This document shows positions 16,718 to 23,832 of a DNA stretch of 34,959 nucleotides, piece by piece (positions within the stretch are counted from its first letter, which is position 1; each line of letters opens with the position of its first letter). A program made the translations under genes and the position numbers. The stretch is taken from positions 1 to 34,959 of the forward strand of contig CALMWJ010000270.1 in assembly GCA_937873525.1 (NCBI GenBank), written 5' to 3'. The notes under the pieces are model-generated. The model was not told the DNA's origin and did no database searches. It was given only the letters and a program-made list of their open reading frames with translations. This DNA comes from an uncultured Peptococcaceae bacterium (GTDB taxonomy: Bacteria; Bacillota; Peptococcia; DRI-13; UBA5745).

Positions 16718-17752
16718 TTATCTTCCATACTGGTTGAGATGACGGATGATTTCATCGCTGATTCGGGACAACGGCAGCTGTTTGATCACCGCACCGATGT
16801 TCCAGGCGACCATGGGCATTCCATAGACCACTGAAGAATCTTTGTCCTGCCCGATGGTGAAAGATCCTTTTTGCCGCATTTTCAGCAATCCTTTGGCGCC
16901 GTCTGCCCCCATGCCCGTCAGAAGAATGCCGATGGCTTTGGATCCCGCGGTTTCCGCTACGGTATCAAATAAAACATCGACGGAGGGGCAGTGGCCGCTG
17001 ACCTTTGCACCGGGCTCGCTCTTTATATAATACCCTTCACGATCTTTCGCCAGCCGCATATGATATTCACCGGCCGCGAGGATGGCCTGGCCTTGGACGA
17101 CACGGTCCAGATGCTGAGCTTCCTTGACCCTCATTTTGCAGATCTTGTCTAAGCGCTGCGCATACATTTTGGTGAACACGGGCGGCATATGCTGGACGAT
17201 CACAATCCCTGGACTGGTTGCCGGAAGATTTTTAATGACTTCAAGAATCGCCTCGGTTCCGCCGGTGGATGCTCCTATGGCACAGACCATATCATTGGAA
17301 GCGTTGACCAGCCGGGAAACCGGCAACGTCGCGGAGATGCAGTTGCGTCGGATCTTTGCCGTGGAGGCAATTTTTATTTTTACAAGAAGCTCATTGATAA
17401 ACAGGTTGAGATCTGAAGAATTTCGGATCAACGGTTTCTTCACAAAATCCACCGCGCCGGCATTCAGAGCATCCAAGGCGTTGATTGGCAGCGCGCTGAC
17501 CACGACCACAGGCAACGGATGCTCCGGAATCAGTTTCTTAAGAAAATCGATCCCATTCATTTTTGGCATTTCAACATCCAAAGTCACCACATCAGGATTC
17601 AATGCGCGAATTTTTTCCAGCGCATCATAGGAGTCGATGGCGCTGCCGACGATTTCAATATGGGCGTCGCTGCTCAAGGCTTTATTCAACACTTCACGGA
17701 ACAGAATGGAGTCATCAACGATCAGGACACGGATTTTTTTGATTTCCCGCAT
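16718..17752 (-). CDS. cheB: Chemotaxis protein-glutamate methylesterase CheB
   Basis: Response regulator that removes methyl groups from receptors and can deamidate glutamines. 344 residues: receiver domain (1-~120, Asp13/Asp14, phospho-acceptor Asp59 in TLDVEMPKMNG, Lys of FVKKP) and C-terminal esterase domain with Ser162 (AIGASTGGTEA), the His of IVQHMPP and the Asp of LTGMGADGAKG. It is the last gene of the - strand operon, four bases downstream of cheR. Start ATG 17752 has AGAAAGG about 12 bases upstream, within the end of cheR. Confidence 0.96.
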   Translation of the reverse strand: MREIKKIRVLIVDDSILFREVLNKALSSDAHIEIVGSAIDSYDALEKIRALNPDVVTLDVEMPKMNGIDFLKKLIPEHPLPVVVVSALPINALDALNAGAVDFVKKPLIRNSSDLNLFINELLVKIKIASTAKIRRNCISATLPVSRLVNASNDMVCAIGASTGGTEAILEVIKNLPATSPGIVIVQHMPPVFTKMYAQRLDKICKMRVKEAQHLDRVVQGQAILAAGEYHMRLAKDREGYYIKSEPGAKVSGHCPSVDVLFDTVAETAGSKAIGILLTGMGADGAKGLLKMRQKGSFTIGQDKDSSVVYGMPMVAWNIGAVIKQLPLSRISDEIIRHLNQYGR

Positions 17753-17756
17753 AGCT

Positions 17757-18569
17757 TCAAACGCCTTTCTGATAGATTGCCGGTTTGACGTAATGATATT
17801 GGGTCGCCGTTCGATTCAACACCTCAGAATGCCCGATGAAAAGAAAACCGCCTTTGGCTGTCCAATGATGGAATTTGCTCACCAGTCTTTCCTTGGTGTC
17901 TTCGTCGAAATAGATCATCACGTTCCGGCAAAAGATCAAGTCAAAATTTTTCTTGAAAACAAAGGGATCCATCAGGTTGAAGGGTTTGAAAACCACTTCA
18001 TTTCTGAGCTGGCTGCTGATCTGAAACGTACCATCCTTCAGGTCGACAAAATGTTTTTTTCGCCACTTGTCCGGAATCATCTCGAGACTGTCCGCGGGAT
18101 AAACCGCCCGTTTCCCTTTTTCAAGGACGCTCATAGAAATATCGGTTGCCAGAATCGTCGTGTCCCATAAATGCTTTTTGGAGCCGAAATATTCATCCAT
18201 GGCCATCGCTATGGTATAAGGCTCCTGGCCGGAGGAGCAGCCTGCGCTCCAGATTCTCAAATCGCGATCGGGATGGTTTTTTTCGAAGTAGGGCAGCACT
18301 TTATGGAGTAAAAATTCGAAATGCTCATTTTCCCGCATAAAAAAGGTATGATTGGTGGTGATCCTGTTTAATAACTGCGTAATTTCAGAGCCGCTCTGAT
18401 CGTTTTTCAGGAGTGAAAGGTACTGATCAAAACTCGAGAGGTTCTTTTCCCGCAGGGTGTTTGAAAGACGCCCTTCAATGAGGATCCTTTTTTTGGCTAA
18501 ATTGATTCCAAAGCGGGAATGGACCATGGCGGCGAATTCACTGAATTCCTTGTCAGTCAGTTTAATCAT
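17757..18569 (-). CDS. cheR: Chemotaxis protein methyltransferase CheR
   Basis: S-adenosylmethionine-dependent methylation of receptor glutamates, the counterpart of CheB. 270 residues: N-terminal helical domain (1-~75) and a C-terminal methyltransferase domain with the SAM-binding motif IWSAGCSSGQEPYTIAM and FNLMDPFVFKKNFDLIFCRN, shortened here to its key FDLIFCRN end. RITTNHTFFMREN is the usual interdomain signature. Start ATG 18569 is preceded by AAAGGA. It lies between cheW and cheB; gaps are 23 and 4 bases. Confidence 0.96.
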   Translation of the reverse strand: MIKLTDKEFSEFAAMVHSRFGINLAKKRILIEGRLSNTLREKNLSSFDQYLSLLKNDQSGSEITQLLNRITTNHTFFMRENEHFEFLLHKVLPYFEKNHPDRDLRIWSAGCSSGQEPYTIAMAMDEYFGSKKHLWDTTILATDISMSVLEKGKRAVYPADSLEMIPDKWRKKHFVDLKDGTFQISSQLRNEVVFKPFNLMDPFVFKKNFDLIFCRNVMIYFDEDTKERLVSKFHHWTAKGGFLFIGHSEVLNRTATQYHYVKPAIYQKGV

Positions 18570-18592
18570 GACGCGTCATTCCTTTCAAAGAT

Positions 18593-19087
18593 TCACCGGC
18601 AGGGCTCATGATCCTGGGAAGGCAGATCTTCATAAAACAAACGTCGGCAATCTATATTCAAAATCAGATCCGAACCAAGTTTTCCGATGGATTCAAGGAA
18701 GGTGCTGGATTTTTTATCATTGAATTCAGGCAATGATCTTAGCATCGTATCCTCTGCGGCGGTGACTTCATAGACCTGATCCGCGATCAGGCCGATGTTC
18801 ATATCGTCAAGATGGACAACGATGATGCAGGTCATATCATCATATTCTTTTTCGGGCAGACCAAATCGCAGGCGAACATCGATGACGGGAACGATCTTGC
18901 CTCTCAGGTTGATGATCCCTTTGGTATACGCAGGGAGGTTGGGAATCCGTGTGATTTCCTGGATGCTGATGATTTCTATCACCATGGAAAGACCGATCCC
19001 GTATATCACATCGTTGATATAAAAAGTAAGAAAACGCCCCGCAAGATCATCATAGGCAGGTTCTTGGACATGATAAATATCTGACAT
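18593..19087 (-). CDS. cheW: Chemotaxis coupling protein CheW
   Basis: Adaptor linking receptors to CheA. 164 residues; single CheW (SH3-like) domain from ~20 with RFLTFYINDVIYGIGLSMV, IIEI-type strands, IPNLPAYTKGIINLRGKIV and PVIDVRLRFGLP, the family core. ATG 19087 is preferred with AAGGGGG 10 bases upstream; TTG 19093 is in frame but only 4 bases from that site. It lies directly after cheA. A second CheW-like gene is at 25806. Confidence 0.95.
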   Translation of the reverse strand: MSDIYHVQEPAYDDLAGRFLTFYINDVIYGIGLSMVIEIISIQEITRIPNLPAYTKGIINLRGKIVPVIDVRLRFGLPEKEYDDMTCIIVVHLDDMNIGLIADQVYEVTAAEDTMLRSLPEFNDKKSSTFLESIGKLGSDLILNIDCRRLFYEDLPSQDHEPCR

Positions 19088-19102
19088 AATCAACGGACCC
19101 CC

Positions 19103-21181
19103 TTAAAATTTGTTCAGTAAATTATTGGCGTCCAGGATCAGACTGATGCTGCCGTCTCCAAGAATCGTGCAGCCGGCCAGGCCATTTTCTTTGACGTCGT
19201 ACTTATTGAGGAAGACCGGGAAAGGTTTAACCACGACCTGCTGCTCACCAATCAATTCATCCGCAAAGAGGCAAGCCGCCTTCAGGTCGTTCTCGACGAG
19301 GACCATGATCCCTTCGGAAAGCACCGTCTTGGCCCCTGGGATATCATAAATGTGATGGAGCCGGATGATGGGATAGCATTCGCCCCGAACCATGATCATC
19401 TCGTGGCCATGGGTATCCTGAATCAATCGATTGTCCGCCGAGACCTTGAAAGACTCCTTGATCGATGTGATCGGCAGGGTAAACACCGTATCGCCGGATT
19501 GGATCTCCATGCCGTCCACGATGGCCAGGGTAAGAGGGATCTTAATGATGAATTCGGTTCCCGCATTGGGCTTGCTCTCCACCTGCACGGAGCCGCCGAC
19601 TTTTTCGAGGTTCTTTTTGACCACATCCATCCCGACCCCACGGCCTGAAAACTCTGTGACTTCGTCATTGGTGGAAAAACCGGGCAGCATGATCAAAGCG
19701 TGGATCTCCTTGAGGCTGTATTCGCTTTCCGGCTTGGTTAGAAGCCCTTTGGCACGCGCTTTTTTCAGGATCTGCTCCGTATTCAGTCCACGTCCGTCAT
19801 CGGATAGGGTGATGACGATTTCTCCGCCGATGTTTTGGGCGGACATGGTGATTTTCCCAATTTCCGGTTTAAGCAGCCGGCGCCGTTCCTCCGGGCTTTC
19901 GATGGCATGGTCCATGGCGTTGCGTATCATATGCATAAAGGGATCGGCAATCACATCCGTGATGGATTTATCCACCTCGGTTTCACCGCCGAAGGTTGCA
20001 AAAGAGACTTCTTTATTGAGTTTTTTGCTCATATCCCGAACGATACGATTCATTTTCTGAAACACGCCTGCAAGGGGAACCATGCGGATCGACATGACGA
20101 TATCCTGAAGCTCATCCGTCAGCTTCCTGAGCTGACGGGTCGATTTATAGAAATGATCGAGCTTAAGACCTTTCAATTCAGGGTTGCTGGCAACCATGGA
20201 CTCAGCGATGACGATTTCACCGACCACATCCATCAGCTGATCCAGTTTTTGCTGATTCACACTAATGAGGCTTTGTTTTCCTGATTTCCCTGTGGCCGCA
20301 ACAGTCCGATGGAGAAGGCTTTCATCTGTTTTGGGGGTCTGATCATTCTCCTCGCTTGAAGCCGGACGTTCCTGCGCACCTTCAGCAGCCAGATCCGACG
20401 GTTCATCCAGAAGCTCATAGGATTTGATGTTGATGGCATTTTCGATGACCGCCAGCAGATCGCGGATGGGATTTTCGGTGGTTAGACGGATCAAAAAGCC
20501 ATTTTTGATGATATCCGACGAGAGAGCGGAATCCTGCTCAGGATGAGAGGGAATAGAATCCAGAGACTCGCATAGATCTTTTAATTGAGAAAGCAGCATG
20601 AAAGCCCGGATATTTTCCATCTGGCAGTCGTCTTCAAAGAATACGATGATGGAATAGGGCTTGGGGCCCCTTGTGCTTTGGTCGCCTTTGAAGGGTGAAT
20701 CCGCGGTGATTGCAGAGACTTGGCTAGAGGAAAGGCAGGCCGTGAAGGCACCCGTTGCCGGTATACCGCCTTTGAGCCTGGACACTTCCGCAGCGATGCA
20801 GGCCGACAAGCTTGTATGGTCCGCAGAGACATTCTTGCCGGCAGTAATGGCTTCAATGCCCCTTTTAAAATAATCGGATGCCTGGAAGATCAGATCGAAG
20901 ACGGCGTTACTGCCGGCGGCCATGTGGCCGGGCTTCTCCCGGATCAAAAAAAACATATCCTCCACATGGTGGGCAAGACCGGACATTTCCTCAATGCCCA
21001 TCATGGCGGAGGAGCCCTTGATCGTATGCATGATCCGGAAGATTTCATCCACATCGTCCGGCCCGAACCTTCCGGACTTTTCGGAGGCAATTAGGATTTG
21101 GTCAAGCTGTTCCAGCAGCGTGGTGGTTTCAAAGATAAACATTTCCAGCATGGGTTCCATACTCGTATCGATTGGACACAT
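19103..21181 (-). CDS. cheA: Chemotaxis histidine kinase CheA
   Basis: Cytoplasmic sensor kinase that phosphorylates CheY and CheB. 692 residues. HPt domain (1-~110) with phospho-His52 in IMHTIKGSSAMMG; a P2 response-regulator docking domain (~174-258); dimerisation helices from ISVNQQKLDQLMDVVGEIV; ATPase domain with N-box MIRNAMDHAIE, G1 LSDDGRGLN, and G2 FSGRGVGMDVV; and a C-terminal CheW-like domain starting near TLAIVDGMEIQSG. AGGTGAT precedes ATG 21181. First gene of the cheA-cheW-cheR-cheB operon; a sigma-28-like promoter is at 21231-21257. Confidence 0.97.
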   Translation of the reverse strand: MCPIDTSMEPMLEMFIFETTTLLEQLDQILIASEKSGRFGPDDVDEIFRIMHTIKGSSAMMGIEEMSGLAHHVEDMFFLIREKPGHMAAGSNAVFDLIFQASDYFKRGIEAITAGKNVSADHTSLSACIAAEVSRLKGGIPATGAFTACLSSSQVSAITADSPFKGDQSTRGPKPYSIIVFFEDDCQMENIRAFMLLSQLKDLCESLDSIPSHPEQDSALSSDIIKNGFLIRLTTENPIRDLLAVIENAINIKSYELLDEPSDLAAEGAQERPASSEENDQTPKTDESLLHRTVAATGKSGKQSLISVNQQKLDQLMDVVGEIVIAESMVASNPELKGLKLDHFYKSTRQLRKLTDELQDIVMSIRMVPLAGVFQKMNRIVRDMSKKLNKEVSFATFGGETEVDKSITDVIADPFMHMIRNAMDHAIESPEERRRLLKPEIGKITMSAQNIGGEIVITLSDDGRGLNTEQILKKARAKGLLTKPESEYSLKEIHALIMLPGFSTNDEVTEFSGRGVGMDVVKKNLEKVGGSVQVESKPNAGTEFIIKIPLTLAIVDGMEIQSGDTVFTLPITSIKESFKVSADNRLIQDTHGHEMIMVRGECYPIIRLHHIYDIPGAKTVLSEGIMVLVENDLKAACLFADELIGEQQVVVKPFPVFLNKYDVKENGLAGCTILGDGSISLILDANNLLNKF

Positions 21182-21230
21182 ATTCTATCACCTGCTATGC
21201 TTATTTTCCAGAATTCGATCTTCATGATTA

Positions 21231-21257
21231 GAATCGGCACAAAGAAAAGAATATTAA
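21231..21257 (-). promoter_or_regulatory. Sigma-28-like promoter of the cheA operon
   Basis: On the - strand, TTAA (21257-21254), 15-base spacer, GCCGATTC (21238-21231). It matches sigma-28 TAAA-N15-GCCGATAA at 3 of 4 and 6 of 8 positions. The predicted RNA start near 21224 is about 43 bases before cheA. The -35 is not perfect, so this is the weaker of the two divergent sites. Confidence 0.5.
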
Positions 21258-21266
21258 ACATTTTTC

Positions 21267-21293
21267 TAAATTTCCGGCAAAATTATACGATAT
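21267..21293 (+). promoter_or_regulatory. Sigma-28-like promoter of the FliK-like/FtsA-like operon
   Basis: TAAA (21267-21270), 15-base spacer, TACGATAT (21286-21293). Consensus (SigD form) is TAAA-N15-GCCGATAT; all four -35 and six of eight -10 positions match. The RNA would start near 21300, 35 bases before the ATG at 21335. The AT-rich stretch around 21241-21295 also offers sigma-A-like TATATA, which cannot be excluded. Confidence 0.6.
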
Positions 21294-21334
21294 ATAGGAT
21301 TAGAATCGCAGACGTCGGATGAAAGGAGCATTGC

Positions 21335-22747
21335 ATGGCGGACCTGTTGAAAATCACAACCCCGCTGATCCATAAACAAGCGGTCCCGTCTGCAGCGTCA
21401 TCGACGGACCCGACGGTTCCCTTTCATCTATCGGATGTGGCCCCGATCACCAAGCCTCAGGGGAAGAACGGCGCGATGGGCCAAAGCACAGGCACACTTG
21501 TTCAAGAGGAGCCGGCTTCCATTCTGACCACTTTGCTGAAAGATCCTGGAGTGACTGTAAGCTTTCTGCGCAACTTCGCCATGCTCCAGGAAATGATCTC
21601 GCTGTTGCCGGCCAATAACCATGCCGTGACCCATGAAATCCGACAGCTTTATGAACAACTGCTGATCCGTCCTGACCGGATCGTTCCGGAGCTCATTCTC
21701 CAGGAAAAAGCCTCGACCCGCTTCAAAGGCGATTTGTTTGACTTTCTGAGAGAACTGGCAGGATCTCAAGCAACCCCGGACATACGAGCCGGTGTCGCCA
21801 ACCTGCTCAAAGCATTGAACGGCGCCCTTGGCAAAAAGAAAATTCTGGATTCGGTGGCCAACAATCTGCAGTCGTTGTCCCGGAACCTGAGCGCCAGCCC
21901 GATCTTGGCCAAACAGATCGATCATCTCGCAGCCCGGTTCCGGCAGGACGATGCATCCGCGAATTTCACGGAGCTGAAGCAAAAAACGCTTCAGCTGATG
22001 CACGATGTTGAAAGCAGCATCCTCTATACGCCGGCCATGGCCAAAGCCATCCCGCTCATCATATATAACCTTTCGCGTTTCCAGGATAATCCCGATTGTC
22101 TGCACGAGGCCCTTCAAGCGCTTCTGGCCTTGCTGAAGGATCATGACAGCAAAGCAGCGCTGCTGTCCCGGATGAAAACATTCCAGATTCAAGAGGATAA
22201 TTTTCGTCGATTGGATCAAGATTCCAAGGTCATGAAGGCTTTGACCGAGCTCATCGGCACCCCGGCAGAGGAAGAGGCTTCCGTCCTCTTAAATTCAGAG
22301 AAAATCGACAGCATTATCAAAAGCTTGCTTTCATCACCCTGTAATTACACGCCGCTCCTTCATTTTGTTATTCCAGTCCAGGCACAGGGACTGAAAGCCT
22401 TTGCGGAGCTTTGGATCGACCCTCAGGATGACCGCAAAACCAGTTCTGCTGACCATGATTTTCGCAGCAGGCCCATGCATGTGCTGATCGTCTTTGATAT
22501 TGAGGAGATCGGCCAGTTCGAAGCTGAATTGCATCTTGCCGGAGAAACCGTCGATTTGACGCTTCTCTGCCCGCCGGACCATGTGCAAGCCTTTGCAACC
22601 GGTTATGACAATATCCGCAGCGCCTTAGCAGCTTCCAACTATCAGCCGGGCGAAATCCGCATCGGCCGGCTCGAGCGGATCCGATCCCTGATGGAAGTCT
22701 TTCAATCGCTTGTTTACAAAAGGACGGGTGTCAATGTCAAAATCTAA
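21335..22747 (+). CDS. FliK-like large protein (possible hook-length control protein)
   Basis: 470 residues, recognised mainly by context and weak features. The N-terminal third is low complexity with many Pro/Ala/Ser/Thr; the middle (about 60-330) is predicted mostly helical with many Leu-rich segments. The C-terminal ~90 residues (VLIVFDIEEIGQFEAELHLA, then TVDLTLLCPPDHV and GEIRIGRLERI) have the beta pattern of a FliK/YlqG-type C-terminal domain. It overlaps the FlhB-like gene at 22734, the same pairing as ylqG-ylqH of Bacillus and fliK-flhB functionally. Role in export switching is inference. ATG 21335 follows AAAGGAG (21322-21328). Confidence 0.65.
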   Translation: MADLLKITTPLIHKQAVPSAASSTDPTVPFHLSDVAPITKPQGKNGAMGQSTGTLVQEEPASILTTLLKDPGVTVSFLRNFAMLQEMISLLPANNHAVTHEIRQLYEQLLIRPDRIVPELILQEKASTRFKGDLFDFLRELAGSQATPDIRAGVANLLKALNGALGKKKILDSVANNLQSLSRNLSASPILAKQIDHLAARFRQDDASANFTELKQKTLQLMHDVESSILYTPAMAKAIPLIIYNLSRFQDNPDCLHEALQALLALLKDHDSKAALLSRMKTFQIQEDNFRRLDQDSKVMKALTELIGTPAEEEASVLLNSEKIDSIIKSLLSSPCNYTPLLHFVIPVQAQGLKAFAELWIDPQDDRKTSSADHDFRSRPMHVLIVFDIEEIGQFEAELHLAGETVDLTLLCPPDHVQAFATGYDNIRSALAASNYQPGEIRIGRLERIRSLMEVFQSLVYKRTGVNVKI

Positions 22748-23063
22748 AAAAAGTCTGGCGGCCGCATTGTCTTATCACACCAAAGAGGACACCGCACCGG
22801 TGGTGATCGCATCGGGTTATGGATTGGTGGCCGAACGGATCATCGACATCGCCGAGAACAAAGGGATCCCGGTTTATCGTGATGAGAGTGCCGCCTCCCT
22901 GCTGTGCATGCTGGAGATCGGCAACAGCATCCCGCCGGAACTCTATGAAGTTGTGGCGGCGGTCTATGGACAGCTTCTCCAGGTTTCCCGGGAGATCTTG
23001 AGTCAAAAGAACCCGGCAAAACGTTACGTCACGCAAACCGACAGGCCCAAGGAACCGTCCTGA
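22734..23063 (+). CDS. FlhB cytoplasmic-domain homologue (FlhX/YlqH type)
   Basis: 109-residue stand-alone protein resembling the part of FlhB after its NPTH cleavage site: LSYHTKEDTAPVVIASGYGL, AERIIDIAENKGIPVYRDES and IPPELYEVVAAVYGQLLQV align along their length with the C-terminal portion of FlhB in this window (9240-9480). It has no membrane helices and no NPTH. In flagellated bacteria such proteins (FlhX, YlqH) can substitute for the FlhB C-terminal fragment. ATG 22734 lies inside the 3' end of the FliK-like gene (14-base overlap), suggesting coupling. An in-frame GTG at 22728 is an alternative start. Confidence 0.88.
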   Translation: MSKSKKSLAAALSYHTKEDTAPVVIASGYGLVAERIIDIAENKGIPVYRDESAASLLCMLEIGNSIPPELYEVVAAVYGQLLQVSREILSQKNPAKRYVTQTDRPKEPS

Positions 23064-23121
23064 ATCCAGGACTATGCCTGAACGAATCAATGAGACCCGG
23101 TCAAGATTGGAGGACTGAAGG

Positions 23122-23832
23122 ATGACTGAAACGAACGATGCAGGCTTGCCGATTTCAAAACGATACGAGGGCTCCTTATGCGAATTAAAATCGCTGGCGA
23201 ACGAGACCCTTGCCAGCGGCTGCATCTCTGAGATCACGGATCAGTACATCAAAATCAGCAATCCAAAAGACAGGATCAACATCTTACGATATAATACCCG
23301 GATCAAATTATGCGTTCACAATGTGCGATTGGGGATGAAGGTTCTGGTAGGGGCGGTGTATATTTCTACTGCGCAGTTCATGCTGGTGGCGGATGTGTCC
23401 ACTTTGTCCGATTTTGAGAAGAGGGGGTTTTTTCGGATGCGGGTTTCGATGACCGGGAGGGTGATCTTCCCGGGCCGTGAACAGGACCCGAATGATCCCT
23501 GGAACGTTGATCTATGCGATATGAGTCTTGGCGGGCTGTTGCTTTGCAGCAAATGGCCTTTCGAAGTCGGTGATCGTTTCTTCATCGATTTCGATTTGCC
23601 CGCCGGGCCGATGCATTTGCTGTGTTGTGTGCGCCGTGTTATTCAAGAAACCGATGATGAAGCGGAAGACATGGAGGTGGCGGAAACCTGCCGGAAGACC
23701 GCCTTGAGCTATCGATGCGGCTGTCAGTTCATGAATTGCACGGATAAAGAGGAGGATCTGCTCTGGAAATATATTCTCCGTTTACAGAGAGAAGAAATTT
23801 TGAAGCAAAAAGGAAACCGACATCATGAATGA
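23122..23832 (+). CDS. PilZ-domain protein, YcgR-like c-di-GMP receptor
   Basis: 236 residues. An N-terminal YcgR-like domain (about 30-100; SGCISEITDQYIKISN) is followed by a PilZ domain with both c-di-GMP motifs: R-x3-R in KRGFFRMRVSM and D/N-x-S-x2-G in LCDMSLGGLLL. Proteins of this type bind c-di-GMP and act as flagellar brakes or exporters' regulators in other bacteria (YcgR, DgrA/MotI). GGAGG lies about 9 bases before ATG 23122. It sits 58 bases after the FlhB-like gene, and its last 8 bases overlap the FtsA-like gene. The effector target here is unknown. Confidence 0.9.
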   Translation: MTETNDAGLPISKRYEGSLCELKSLANETLASGCISEITDQYIKISNPKDRINILRYNTRIKLCVHNVRLGMKVLVGAVYISTAQFMLVADVSTLSDFEKRGFFRMRVSMTGRVIFPGREQDPNDPWNVDLCDMSLGGLLLCSKWPFEVGDRFFIDFDLPAGPMHLLCCVRRVIQETDDEAEDMEVAETCRKTALSYRCGCQFMNCTDKEEDLLWKYILRLQREEILKQKGNRHHE

